Of a stretch of 27,474 bases of DNA, positions 1-7,695 are shown piece after piece. The stretch spans positions 1 through 27,474 of IMG/VR virus record IMGVR_UViG_3300037225_000538. One strand, written 5' to 3'. Position 1 is the first letter of the stretch. Each line of letters begins with the position of its first letter. Below the pieces are notes generated by a model. The model worked only from the letters and a program-made list of their open reading frames with translations. It was not told the origin of the DNA and did not search any database. Origin of the DNA: a virus. Made by a program: the position numbers and the translations under genes.

Positions 1-1
1 G

Positions 2-118
2 CACATGACCCCGCCTGCGCCTGCCTTCACGGACTTCGACAGCATGCCGGACGACCCGATGGACGACGAGGATGAAGACGACATTGGTGCGGAAGCGGAC
101 GAAGAAGACTTCAGTTAG
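2..118 (+). CDS. C-terminal end of an acidic protein (partial, cut by left edge)
   Basis: The reading frame is open from the left edge to a TAG at 116-118, giving the last 38 residues of a protein. The tail is extremely acidic: nearly half of the final 25 residues are Asp or Glu, and it ends EEDFS. Acidic, disordered C-termini ending near an aromatic residue occur in single-strand DNA-binding proteins, and the next genes include a helicase, so an SSB-like protein is possible. The canonical DDDIPF-type tip is absent, however, and the domain-bearing part lies outside the window, so the identity is open. Confidence 0.55.
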   Translation, partial: HMTPPAPAFTDFDSMPDDPMDDEDEDDIGAEADEEDFS

Positions 119-163
119 CAAATGGGCTTTGAGGGTGATGTCCTGAAAGTCTTATCCCACCTA

Positions 164-173
164 ACCGTATAAT
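164..173 (+). promoter_or_regulatory. Putative phage promoter, ACCGTATAAT copy 1
   Basis: This is an exact copy of the 10-mer ACCGTATAAT, which contains a perfect -10 hexamer. It lies 20 nt upstream of the ATG at 194. The 31 bp from 161 to 191 match 3145-3175 with only three mismatches, and both copies run straight into the same GGAAAGCAAACC ribosome-binding segment. No TTGACA-like -35 box is visible at the usual distance. Confidence 0.65.
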
Positions 174-193
174 TTACAAGGAAAGCAAACCAA

Positions 194-379
194 ATGGAGT
201 CCGAACATATGCGCTATTTGGGAACACTAGGACTCTTGTCTCAGTGCTCCGTCTACGTTCCTGAAGATATCCGGGAAATGATCGCTATGGCTTTCGATGA
301 CGCTTGCCAGGCAAACCCAAACCTCAGGCAGCGGCGAACTCTAAACCTTTTGGAAATTGAGGCGAACAATGTCAACTGA
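194..379 (+). CDS. Small hypothetical phage protein (61 aa)
   Basis: The ATG at 194 follows a good AAGGAAA ribosome-binding site and a promoter-like element. The 61-residue product is mildly acidic and looks mostly helical; it has no motif or membrane segment that I recognise. Its last 11 nt overlap the start of the downstream helicase gene, whose GAGG ribosome-binding site lies inside this ORF, so the two are probably co-transcribed and translationally coupled. Its place as first gene after the promoter suggests an early-expressed accessory of the replication genes, but that is inference only. Confidence 0.6.
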   Translation: MESEHMRYLGTLGLLSQCSVYVPEDIREMIAMAFDDACQANPNLRQRRTLNLLEIEANNVN

Positions 380-2432
380 CTGGAGAACCGCCGCGCAAGT
401 CCGCGTCGAGTCCAAGGGCGGGCCATCTGACAAGGTCCTCTGCCCGGATTGCGACGGGCCGATGACCCTCCGCACTTCTCAACGTGGAAGCTTTTATGGT
501 TGCAGCCGCTTCCCGTCCTGCCGGGGAACCCGCAAGGTCAGCGAGGAGACCAAGTTCGTCCCCGCCGCCGGAGCGGGCTACGAGCCGATGGTCAAGATGC
601 CCGGCTCTGACGAGCAGGAAGCCATCTGGGACTACCTCGCGAAGGGAAAGTCTCATATCATCGTGGATAGCGGTCCGGGCGTGGGGAAGACCTGGGTTGC
701 TTGCCAATGGTGCCTGCGTGCCCCGAAGAGTCAGCAAATCACCATCGTCGCCTTCAACCGCCACATAGCCAAAGAGGCCAATGGAAAGTTGGCTGCGTCG
801 AAGGTGCCAAACGCCCGCGCCCGCACTTACCACTCCCTTGGTTATGGCATTCTGCGGGAGCACTTCAAGAATCTCGGTGACCCTGACGAGAAGAAGATGC
901 AGAACATCTTCGAAGGCCTCTGCCCCGCTCCCATCTTCGGCAAGGGGCAGTGGCGGATGAAGCTGAACCTCGCGGAAAAGCTTGCCGGCTTCGTCAAGAA
1001 CTACCTGATCGACTATCACGCCGCCAACTTCCATGACGAGATGGAGCGGCTGGCCGACCACCACTCGCTGGACTTCAACGGGGAGTTCAACGAGGCGGTC
1101 TTGATAGTTCCCGCAGCGCTGGACAAGTGCAAGCAGCTCGTTGCGTCTAAGATTGACTTCGACGACATGATTTGGTTGCCGGTCGTGCTGGACCTGAAAC
1201 CCCGCTTCGCTCCGCAGCTGATGATCAGCGACGAACTTCAGGATTTGAATGCCTGTCAGCACGAGTTGATGTTTCGAGTCGGAGCCGGACGCCTGATGGG
1301 AATCGGGGACAAAAGACAGTCAATTTATAGTTTCAGGGGCGCTTTGTCTGATTCTATCGACCAGTTGACCGAGAGAATGAAAAACAGTCCGTTGGGCGTT
1401 AAGACTTTCCCGCTGACCATCACACGTCGTTGTCCCAAGAGCCACGTCCGGTTGGCGCAGAACCTGTTCCCCAACATCCAGGCGCTGCCCGACGCACCCG
1501 AGGGCGAGATCCTCTCGATGAAGAAGGACAAGGCCGTCGAGATGATGGCCGCCGGTGACCTAGTGATCTGCCGGGTCAACGCCGAGCTGATCGGCGTCGC
1601 CTATGCACTCATCCGCCGCAAGATCCGTCCGGTGATCAAGGGCAAGGACATCGGCAAGGGTCTTCGCCAGCTGATCGACAAGCTGGAGGAGCGGGCCGTA
1701 GAGAGGCTGGATGCTAACGCCCGCGCCACATACTCTGACGAGTTAGCCGTCATCCGCGAGGAGCTCGGCATCTACGGTCGTGAGGAGGCCGAGCGGTTGC
1801 TCAAGCTGGAGGAAAAGGGTGAGGGCCGCATGCAGAACCTCATGGACAAGTGCTCGTGCATGATGGAGTTCATCGCCAATGCCAAGACCGTCCAACAGAT
1901 CCGCGAAAACCTGGAGTCACTATTCAAGGACGACGACGACGAGGCCAACGCGGTAGTGCTCGGAACTGTGCATCGCTGCAAGGGACTCGAAGCGGAACGA
2001 GTTTTCATCCTCTCTCCTGAGCTAATCCCACATCCCATGGCACGTAAGCAGTGGGAGAAAGATAGCGAGAAGAACTTGGCATGGGTGGCCTCTACCCGTG
2101 CCAAGTTCAACTCCAAAACCGGAGCGGTAGGGTCTCTGATCTTCTGTGGACCTATTCCGGCCATCTTCGGCCAGGGAGCGCCCTCGGCTCCTCCCACTTG
2201 GGGTTCCAGCGGAGATCCCAACGAGCACGAGGTCGGCGTCTTGACCGACGAAAATGCCACCCGCATCGGAACCATCCCGTCGAAGGAATTACTGAAAGAC
2301 TATATCGGAAAAACCAGTAGGAAGGCGCAGTCAAAAGGTCACCTCGTTACCCCCGACGGGTTGCAGCGGCATTTTGATCAGAAAGAGATCGAGCTAGACG
2401 GCGATGCGCTATTGAAAGCCGCCTGCGAGTAA
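369..2432 (+). CDS. SF1A (UvrD/Rep-like) DNA helicase with N-terminal topoisomerase-type zinc finger
   Basis: The predicted role is ATP-driven 3'-5' DNA unwinding in phage replication or repair. Residues 25-51 form a four-cysteine finger (CPDC, then GC..FPSC), typical of the zf-C4 Topoisom domain of type IA topoisomerases. The helicase core follows: Walker A GPGVGKT at about 102-108, Walker B DELQD near 288, motif III GDKRQSIYSF, motif IV with a double Arg (TRRCP), motif V GTVHRCKGLE near 534, and motif VI WVASTRAK near 575. ATG 369 is preferred over TTG 357 because GAGG lies 7 nt upstream of it. The 687-aa product stops at TAA 2430-2432, but the same frame stays open for 30 more plausible codons, suggesting a recent nonsense mutation. 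The helicase assignment is firm; the precise role is inferred. Confidence 0.9.
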   Translation: MSTDWRTAAQVRVESKGGPSDKVLCPDCDGPMTLRTSQRGSFYGCSRFPSCRGTRKVSEETKFVPAAGAGYEPMVKMPGSDEQEAIWDYLAKGKSHIIVDSGPGVGKTWVACQWCLRAPKSQQITIVAFNRHIAKEANGKLAASKVPNARARTYHSLGYGILREHFKNLGDPDEKKMQNIFEGLCPAPIFGKGQWRMKLNLAEKLAGFVKNYLIDYHAANFHDEMERLADHHSLDFNGEFNEAVLIVPAALDKCKQLVASKIDFDDMIWLPVVLDLKPRFAPQLMISDELQDLNACQHELMFRVGAGRLMGIGDKRQSIYSFRGALSDSIDQLTERMKNSPLGVKTFPLTITRRCPKSHVRLAQNLFPNIQALPDAPEGEILSMKKDKAVEMMAAGDLVICRVNAELIGVAYALIRRKIRPVIKGKDIGKGLRQLIDKLEERAVERLDANARATYSDELAVIREELGIYGREEAERLLKLEEKGEGRMQNLMDKCSCMMEFIANAKTVQQIRENLESLFKDDDDEANAVVLGTVHRCKGLEAERVFILSPELIPHPMARKQWEKDSEKNLAWVASTRAKFNSKTGAVGSLIFCGPIPAIFGQGAPSAPPTWGSSGDPNEHEVGVLTDENATRIGTIPSKELLKDYIGKTSRKAQSKGHLVTPDGLQRHFDQKEIELDGDALLKAACE

Positions 2433-2525
2433 CAGGGCGTCTCCGTCGAGGAGTGCCTACGGGAATCTGCAAATGAGATCGCCCGACACGAAGGATTGGA
2501 GGAAAGCGATGAGTGCCCGTTCTGA
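2433..2525 (+). other. In-frame extension of the helicase beyond its TAA stop
   Basis: After the TAA at 2430-2432 the helicase frame continues for 30 sense codons to a TGA at 2523-2525. The peptide reads like ordinary protein (QGVSVEECLRESANEIAR, then an acidic stretch ending DECPF). No start codon or ribosome-binding site would make it a separate gene. If the TAA were CAA, the helicase would end at 2525 and overlap the next gene's start at 2509, as is usual in this genome. A C-to-T nonsense change, a sequencing error or readthrough would all fit. Confidence 0.45.
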
Positions 2526-2808
2526 ACTTTACAAATCTTTACTGAAGAAAGAAAACTTGTTCGAAGAGCTAAAAGATGCATTCTTGAAAATGGAACCACT
2601 GTTCCTGCTCCGCCCGCGCGTCGAGTATCACGAAGACTATGGGATCGTCCTATGGTGGACGCTGCCCTTCGAGGAACCTCCATTTGTAGGACGGGGGGAT
2701 TTTGAAGTAGAGTCTGCAGGCGATGGACCTACTCACTGGTCCCCGCTACCGGACCCGAAGTTCATGACCATCAGCGATGGAGGGAAGATTCGCGAGTGCG
2801 AATGGTAA
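2509..2808 (+). CDS. Hypothetical phage protein (99 aa)
   Basis: The ATG at 2509 is chosen over the in-frame ATG at 2473 because a strong GGAGG lies just upstream (2499-2503), while 2473 has no such site. The N-terminus is charged and helical (SARSELYKSLLKKENLFEEL). The C-terminal half is rich in Trp, Pro and Phe (WWTLPFEEPPF), suggesting a small beta-rich domain. No family is recognised. The gene sits between the helicase and another small unknown gene, with only 4 nt before the next ATG, so the group is probably one operon. Confidence 0.6.
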   Translation: MSARSELYKSLLKKENLFEELKDAFLKMEPLFLLRPRVEYHEDYGIVLWWTLPFEEPPFVGRGDFEVESAGDGPTHWSPLPDPKFMTISDGGKIRECEW

Positions 2809-2812
2809 ATCT

Positions 2813-3148
2813 ATGAAATACATAATGTTCAAAACTACTCTTGGTGGAGAGGACCAACTCATACCTGTCATCTTTCCAAAGCAACTGGTCCACGCGCTCG
2901 TTGCCGAGGCGTTGATCCCCTGCCTGATCAAGCACGGCTACCCCATCGAGATTGCCAGCGCTGGAGAGGTCACCATCTTCGGGACGGAGATCACCTGCCA
3001 CGGCAAGTCTGAGACTCTCAAGCTTCACGCCGATCCCAGGGACGCCGCCGTCATCCACAACCACGACTATTGCTTCGGGATAGACATGCCCGAGCAGAAC
3101 GCCGCAGTGAGCGCTCTGCGCAAGCTAATGAAGGAGAAACGGCGCTAA
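2813..3148 (+). CDS. Hypothetical phage protein (111 aa)
   Basis: ATG 2813 lies 4 nt after the stop of the upstream gene. No strong ribosome-binding site precedes it, so start by re-initiation is likely; the longer in-frame ATG 2777 lies inside the upstream gene and also lacks a good site. The protein begins MKYIMFKTTLGGEDQLIPV and looks like a compact alpha/beta domain ending in a basic tail (RKLMKEKRR). It contains HNHDYC and two other His/Cys positions but no motif I can name. The TAA stop at 3146-3148 touches the second ACCGTATAAT promoter. Confidence 0.6.
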   Translation: MKYIMFKTTLGGEDQLIPVIFPKQLVHALVAEALIPCLIKHGYPIEIASAGEVTIFGTEITCHGKSETLKLHADPRDAAVIHNHDYCFGIDMPEQNAAVSALRKLMKEKRR

Positions 3149-3157
3149 CCGTATAAT
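3148..3157 (+). promoter_or_regulatory. Putative phage promoter, ACCGTATAAT copy 2
   Basis: This exact ACCGTATAAT starts on the last base of the preceding stop codon and lies 19 nt before the ATG at 3177. The flanking 31 bp (3145-3175) repeat 161-191 almost exactly, including the ribosome-binding region, which points to a conserved promoter-leader unit. No consensus -35 box is apparent. Confidence 0.65.
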
Positions 3158-3176
3158 CTAACAGGAAAGCAAACCT

Positions 3177-5210
3177 ATGAAAATAGCACCAGTCGAACAA
3201 GTAACAACCTTCAAGACCTTGAAGACCGCAGTAGCAGCGCAGTTCCAACGAATGCTGCCCACCGGCTTATTCCACGTAGATATCGAGAAGGACATGCTCT
3301 GGCAGTCCTATCTGAACAGCTTCCCGGAGGGCTCCAACCCTCTGTACCAGAAGCGCACGGAGCATGACTGCTCGTGCTGCCGAGGCTTCATCCGCACGCT
3401 GGGCAGCGTCGTGACCATCGTCAACGGTGAAATGGTCAGCCTGTGGGACATCAGCGTCGGAGGCCCGTACCAGGCAGTCGCCGACGCGATGTCGGCGCTG
3501 GTCAAGCAGGGCAAAATCGACAACGCCTTCCTCCACACGGAGAAGACTGTAGGCGTTAGCGCCAACCGCCAGCTGCTAGCCGACACTACCGTCAAGACCT
3601 GGGAGCACTTCTTCGTGAACCTCTCGACGGCGGTAGTCGCCCCAGGCCCGGCCATCGGGCCGAAGTTGGCCGAGAGCCGCAGCACCTACGACGTGATGCT
3701 CCGCAGTCTCCAGGAGTTATCCGTTGAAAGCGTCGGCATAGTCCTGGACCTGATCGCGCAGAACTCGCTCTACCGGGGCGAGGAGCAGCAGTTCGCAGTC
3801 TCCAGCTTCTTGACGCTCAAGCGGGAGTTCGACGCTCTGACACCCGAAGCGCGTGAGCTATTTGTGTGGTCGCACGTCGGCTCCACCCCGCAATCCGTCT
3901 CACGCATTCGCAACACCGCCATCGGCACCATGCTCACTGACCTCTCGGGTGGCATGGACATCGAGGACGCGGTCAAAGCGTTTGAGCTAAAGGTTGCACC
4001 CGCCAACTACAAGCGCCCGACCGCATTGGTCACCAAGCGCATGATTGCGGACGCGCAGGTCAAGGTCAACGAATTGGGGCTGGCCTCCGCGCTGGAGCGA
4101 CGATACGCGACCATCGACGACATCACGATCAACAACATCCTGTTCGCCGACCGGACGGCGAAGAAGGCGATGAACGTATTCGACGACTTAGCCAGCCGAA
4201 TTCCGGAGAGCAAGAAGGCACTAGACCGGGTGGAGGAGGTCCCGGTGGAGAAGTTCTTCGCGGACGTGCTCCCGACGGCTGAGTCCTTAGAGATCATGTT
4301 CGAGAACCGGCACGCCAACAACCTAGTCAGTCTGGTCACGGCTGGAGACCCCACCTCCAAGTTGCTGTTCAAGTGGCCCAACCGCTTCTCCTGGTCCTAC
4401 GTCGGCGACCTGACCGACTCCATCAAGGAGCGCGTGAAGCGGGCTGGCGGGCAAGTGGAGGCTGACCTCCGGTGCTCGCTGTCCTGGTTCAACTACGATG
4501 ACCTCGACCTGCACCTGACCGAGCCTGGAGGCAACGAGATCTACTACGCCAAAAGACTTTCTGCTCTGACTCGCGGCCAACTCGACGTGGACATGAACGC
4601 GGGCTCTGGGACCACTCGTAGCGCGGTGGAAAACATCTTCTACCCCAGTAAGGAGCGCATGCGGGCGGGGACCTACATTTTGGCGGTCCACAACTTCTGC
4701 CTGCGTGAGAAGTCCAACGTTGGCTTCGAGGCCGAGATCGAGTTCGGCGGGGTCGTCCACTCGTTCTCCTATGACAAGCCCGTCCGCGACAAAGAAACCA
4801 TCGAGGTGGCGCGATTCAAGTATGACAAGAACGGCTTCGAGATTGTCTCATCTCTGCCCTCCACTCAATCGAGCAAGACGATATGGAGCGTTCCCACTCA
4901 AGTATTTCACCGGGCCAACGTGGTCATGCTCTCCCCGAACCACTGGGATAACCTCTCCATCGGTAACAAGCACTACTTCTTCATGCTCGAAGGTTGCCGC
5001 AACGAGGGGGTGGCGCGGGGGTTCTATAACGAGTTTTTAACGGAGGAGCTATCCAAGCACCGGAAGGTCTTCGAGATCGTCGGAGCCAAGATGAAGACGG
5101 AGGAGTCGGACCGGCAACTGAGCGGCCTCGGGTTCTCCTCAACGCAACGCAACCAACTGCTGTGCAGGGTCAAGGGAAGCCTGACTCGCACGATCAAGGT
5201 CATATTCTAA
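3177..5210 (+). CDS. Large conserved phage protein with C-terminal DUF2135-like beta domain
   Basis: This 677-aa protein begins at an ATG after AGGAAAGC and has its own promoter. The N-terminal part contains a Cys-rich motif (EHDCSCCRGFIR, about residues 62-73) followed by a helical region to about residue 420. From about 430 it carries the pattern LSWFNYDDLDLHLTEPGGNEI with LDVDMNAGSG and VENIFYP, resembling the beta-sandwich of DUF2135/YfaP-type proteins. I recall similar uncharacterised phage proteins with the same EHDCSCC and DDLDLH signatures, usually followed by a roughly 127-aa partner as here. Function is unknown. The Cys cluster could bind metal, and the C-terminal domain could mediate protein contacts. 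Its position among replication genes argues against a virion role but does not exclude one. Confidence 0.7.
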   Translation: MKIAPVEQVTTFKTLKTAVAAQFQRMLPTGLFHVDIEKDMLWQSYLNSFPEGSNPLYQKRTEHDCSCCRGFIRTLGSVVTIVNGEMVSLWDISVGGPYQAVADAMSALVKQGKIDNAFLHTEKTVGVSANRQLLADTTVKTWEHFFVNLSTAVVAPGPAIGPKLAESRSTYDVMLRSLQELSVESVGIVLDLIAQNSLYRGEEQQFAVSSFLTLKREFDALTPEARELFVWSHVGSTPQSVSRIRNTAIGTMLTDLSGGMDIEDAVKAFELKVAPANYKRPTALVTKRMIADAQVKVNELGLASALERRYATIDDITINNILFADRTAKKAMNVFDDLASRIPESKKALDRVEEVPVEKFFADVLPTAESLEIMFENRHANNLVSLVTAGDPTSKLLFKWPNRFSWSYVGDLTDSIKERVKRAGGQVEADLRCSLSWFNYDDLDLHLTEPGGNEIYYAKRLSALTRGQLDVDMNAGSGTTRSAVENIFYPSKERMRAGTYILAVHNFCLREKSNVGFEAEIEFGGVVHSFSYDKPVRDKETIEVARFKYDKNGFEIVSSLPSTQSSKTIWSVPTQVFHRANVVMLSPNHWDNLSIGNKHYFFMLEGCRNEGVARGFYNEFLTEELSKHRKVFEIVGAKMKTEESDRQLSGLGFSSTQRNQLLCRVKGSLTRTIKVIF

Positions 5211-5225
5211 CGAAAGGAAAATTAC

Positions 5226-5609
5226 ATGTTTGAAAAAGCCGCACGCTTGAAATTACGGTTCGAAACACAGAAGGGTCCGCTGTCCGTCGAGGATCTGTGG
5301 GACCTGCCCTTGTCCGGCAACGGGCTGAACCTCGACAAGATCGCGATGGCGCTGTCCCGCCAGCTCAAGGAGGAGTCCACGGAGAGCTTCGTGCTGAAGA
5401 CGAGCCGGAGCACCGACGTTCTCCAACTGAAGTTCGACATCGCGAAGCACATCATCGACGTTCGTCTGGCGGAGATCGAGGCGGCGAAGGTTAAGGCCGA
5501 GGTGCGTGCCAAGAAAGACCGCATCCTGTCAATCATCGAGCGGAAGCAGGACGAGCAGCTCGAAGGCCAGCCGCTAGAAGACCTGCTCAAGATGGTCGAG
5601 TCGCTGTAA
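5226..5609 (+). CDS. Conserved phage protein, partner of the upstream large protein (127 aa)
   Basis: The gene starts at ATG 5226, 15 nt after the large upstream gene, behind AAAGGAAA. The sequence starts MFEKAARLKLRFETQKG and contains VEDLWDLPLSG, then a helical, strongly charged region (about residues 70-110) that may form a coiled coil, and ends in an amphipathic helix. I recall this arrangement as a widespread, uncharacterised phage family found next to the 677-aa type gene, so the two products may act together. No catalytic motif is visible. Confidence 0.65.
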   Translation: MFEKAARLKLRFETQKGPLSVEDLWDLPLSGNGLNLDKIAMALSRQLKEESTESFVLKTSRSTDVLQLKFDIAKHIIDVRLAEIEAAKVKAEVRAKKDRILSIIERKQDEQLEGQPLEDLLKMVESL

Positions 5610-5621
5610 GGACAGCTCAAC

Positions 5622-5825
5622 ATGAGCAACCTCATCACGCAAGATGAAGCGGAAGCCTTGTTGGCAGGAGTCCCAGACGGCTTCCTAACCGCCGAGCAGC
5701 TGGACCAGCATCGGGAGCATCTCGCCGAGGTAGAAGCCGAGGGCGCTTGGCTGCGGCACGCCGAGAACCTCGGCTGGGAAGAAGCGATGGAGGAGAGCTA
5801 CCGCGAGAGCGGTCTGACCGTATAA
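5622..5825 (+). CDS. Small acidic hypothetical protein (67 aa)
   Basis: The ATG at 5622 follows AAGGA. The product is very acidic and predicted almost entirely helical (SNLITQDEAEALLAGVPDG at the N-terminus, EEAMEESYRE near the C-terminus). It closes the operon that begins at 3177. Its last codons and TAA stop are formed by the third ACCGTATAAT element, so gene end and promoter overlap. No family is recognised; small acidic phage proteins are often protein-binding modulators, but nothing here shows that directly. Confidence 0.6.
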   Translation: MSNLITQDEAEALLAGVPDGFLTAEQLDQHREHLAEVEAEGAWLRHAENLGWEEAMEESYRESGLTV

Positions 5826-5826
5826 T
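5817..5826 (+). promoter_or_regulatory. Putative phage promoter, ACCGTATAAT copy 3
   Basis: This exact ACCGTATAAT is embedded in the end of the preceding gene. The next convincing start codon is the helicase ATG at 6211, so transcription from here would make an untranslated leader of about 380 nt that contains hairpins and the dispersed repeat. Confidence 0.6.
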
Positions 5827-6210
5827 GAAAACAAGGGAGCAGGTGACGGCGTTTATGACCAAAGAGCCAACGAATCATAAACCTCCGCTCGGCGGCACAC
5901 GAGCGTTGAGTCCGAGCCGTCCGATGTCTGTAGCATCGTGGAATGCCTGCTCCCGCAGCCTTCCGTCGGGCCAGATCGGGGAGGATTTGCTCTCCGCCCC
6001 CTCCGCTGCCGACGGCTGCCCAGATGTCCTGTTTCGGGTCTTCTCTTGCTCCGGAGGACCCGAACGGGGCGTCGGCGGACTAATTTCTCTTTCCCGGAAG
6101 CCCCTAGGATCGTTTTCTTGGTCGTTTTTAGCCCCTAGGACGCGTCGGAGGGACCTCCCCCAAGGGTTTATACCCCCCGGACCCCCAGAGGCGCTTAAAT
6201 CACCTCCCAG
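5827..6210 (+). other. Structured non-coding region upstream of the SF2 helicase
   Basis: These 384 bp hold no convincing gene. Both strands have open frames (to 6214 on +, down to 5875 on -), but their products are Ser/Pro/Arg-rich without any family resemblance. Visible structure includes a 6-bp perfect stem at 5886-5905 (CGCTCG/CGAGCG), an 8-bp perfect stem at 6033-6064 (TTCGGGTC/GACCCGAA) enclosing the palindrome CTCCGGAG, and the dispersed repeat at 6095-6198. With a promoter motif just before it, this could be a regulatory leader or a small RNA. Alternatively it could be relic sequence. Confidence 0.45.
6095..6198 (+). repeat. Dispersed direct repeat, copy A (about 105 bp)
   Basis: This segment matches 19701-19807 in the same orientation. 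Conserved blocks in order are CGGAAGC.CCTAGGA at the left end, an exact 18-mer at 6135-6152 (equal to 19742-19759), a small hairpin GGGT-TTAT-ACCC at 6164-6175, and GCGC(C)TTAAA at the right end. Indels between the blocks break every reading frame, so selection is not on a protein. CCTAGGA occurs twice within the copy. It ends 12 bp before the helicase ATG. Confidence 0.75.
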
Positions 6211-7695
6211 ATGAAACCCCCCACGGTGAAGGTCCAGCTCGGCAACCGCTGGGCTGTTTTTGATTGCGACCCCGACGTTCAGGTGCGTTTGAAGAAGTTT
6301 TTCCGGTATTCCGTTCCAGGAGCACAGTTCTCCGAGGCGTATCGTTGCGGGAGCTGGGACGGATTCCAAAATATGCTCCAGCGCGGTCGCGTGGCCACGG
6401 GGCTATTTCTGGAGCAACAAGAAACGCTGGGGAAGAAGTTCCAACTAATCCTCACTGACGAGCGGAGGTCTCCCGCGTTCAAAGACGTTACCTCCATACG
6501 CCAGCTCCGCCCGTATCAAGAGAACGCCTTGGTCGCCATGATCTCCGCATCTACTTGTGGAGGGCTGATCCTGAGTGGAACCGGCACAGGAAAGACGGCG
6601 CTAGCAGCGGCATTCTTCGCCCGTCTGCAAGGGCAGGCTTTGTTCGTTTGCGATGAGTTGGCGTTACTGTCGCAGTCCCGTGCTGCGCTTGCGAAGGATC
6701 TCGGAGAAGAGGTAGGAATCGTCGGCAGCGGAAGGTTCGAACTTCAGCGCGTCACCTGCGCGACGATTCAAACCCTCCACAAGCGGCGGCACACCAGCGT
6801 CTTTCGAAAATGGTTTCGCACGCTGGAAGTAGTCATCGTAGACGAAGTGCATGTCGCGATTAACAAAAGGAATGCGGACGTCATCCAGCAGATCGCCGCC
6901 AAAGCCGTCTTTGGCCTGACTGCAACGTTGGAGGTAGAGAAGCCTCACGTACACTTGCCAGCAGTTGCGATGTGTGGGCCGGTCGTTTTTGAGTACCCGA
7001 TCTCTCAGGGAGTCGAGGACGGTTATCTCAGCGACGGGGTGATCTACCGGGTGGAGTTCTACGACCCGCTGACGGGCATGGCTCCTGCATATCCAACGCT
7101 GGTGGACGGGAAGAAGGTCTGGATCAAGGCGGGGAGTCAGGCAGCCGAGTACAGGAGACGCGTCTGCCTAAACAAGTCGAGGAACGATTGTGTTGAGGGG
7201 ATCGTGCGGGAGGGGCTGAGGTGCGGACGGAAGATCGTGGTGCTGGTGGATTGGAAAGTCCACCTGCGGATGCTGGATAATAGGTTCTCCGACGTAAAAC
7301 ACCGATCTCTCAGCGGTGAAATCAAACCTGCCGCCAGGCTGGAGGCTATGCGGGAGATGGACGCCGGGGAGTTAGACTTGATTTTGGCGTCGAAGGTATT
7401 CGCCAAGGGAGTCGATATACAATCTGTAAATCTTATTCTTGATTGCTGCGGTTTACCCTCCCGAAATAATGCTATCCAACGTTACGGAAGAGGAGTTCGC
7501 AAAAATCAGAAAGAAAAAGTCTTGTTTTACGTTGATATCTTTGATGTCGGAAATCGTTTTGAGGCCGCCGGACGTAGCCGCTTAAAAGCACTGCAAGAAC
7601 TTGGAAGCCCAATCATTCATGAACAGTGGAAAAATGATGCGAAAGCGGTGCTGAAAGCTATGGAGGAAATCAATGGGCCTGATATACCTAGCTGA
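6211..7695 (+). CDS. SF2 DNA helicase, UvsW/XPB-like, with replaced C-terminus
   Basis: The predicted role is ATP-dependent duplex or branched-DNA remodelling in replication and recombination. Residues 1-95 form an N-terminal accessory region; Walker A GTGTGKT lies at 123-129, the DEVH box at 211-214, motif III GLTATL near 235 and motif VI QRYGRG at 423-428. The 494-aa length suits phage UvsW-like helicases. The ribosome-binding site is weak (CCTCCCAG). The last roughly 85 codons are AT-rich, unlike the rest of the gene, and a second, GC-rich version of the same segment lies downstream at 8533-8781 behind the homing endonuclease. I infer that the present C-terminus came in with the endonuclease and that the enzyme is intact because of it. 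Confidence 0.88.
   Translation: MKPPTVKVQLGNRWAVFDCDPDVQVRLKKFFRYSVPGAQFSEAYRCGSWDGFQNMLQRGRVATGLFLEQQETLGKKFQLILTDERRSPAFKDVTSIRQLRPYQENALVAMISASTCGGLILSGTGTGKTALAAAFFARLQGQALFVCDELALLSQSRAALAKDLGEEVGIVGSGRFELQRVTCATIQTLHKRRHTSVFRKWFRTLEVVIVDEVHVAINKRNADVIQQIAAKAVFGLTATLEVEKPHVHLPAVAMCGPVVFEYPISQGVEDGYLSDGVIYRVEFYDPLTGMAPAYPTLVDGKKVWIKAGSQAAEYRRRVCLNKSRNDCVEGIVREGLRCGRKIVVLVDWKVHLRMLDNRFSDVKHRSLSGEIKPAARLEAMREMDAGELDLILASKVFAKGVDIQSVNLILDCCGLPSRNNAIQRYGRGVRKNQKEKVLFYVDIFDVGNRFEAAGRSRLKALQELGSPIIHEQWKNDAKAVLKAMEEINGPDIPS

Noticed and set aside
372-1262. Long - strand frame (296 aa) opposite the SF1 helicase
   Set aside because: It lies entirely antisense to a helicase with all motifs present; such shadows are common in GC-rich genes.
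5855-6214. Open + strand frame whose stop overlaps the helicase start (ATGA)
   Set aside because: The product is Ser/Pro/Arg-rich with no family resemblance, runs through the non-coding repeat, and copy B of the repeat has stop codons in the corresponding frame. The ATGA overlap is probably chance.
5875-6369. Open - strand frame of 164 aa opposite the intergenic region and helicase start
   Set aside because: Half of it is antisense to the helicase, it has no ribosome-binding site, and its repeat-encoded part is in a different frame from copy B.
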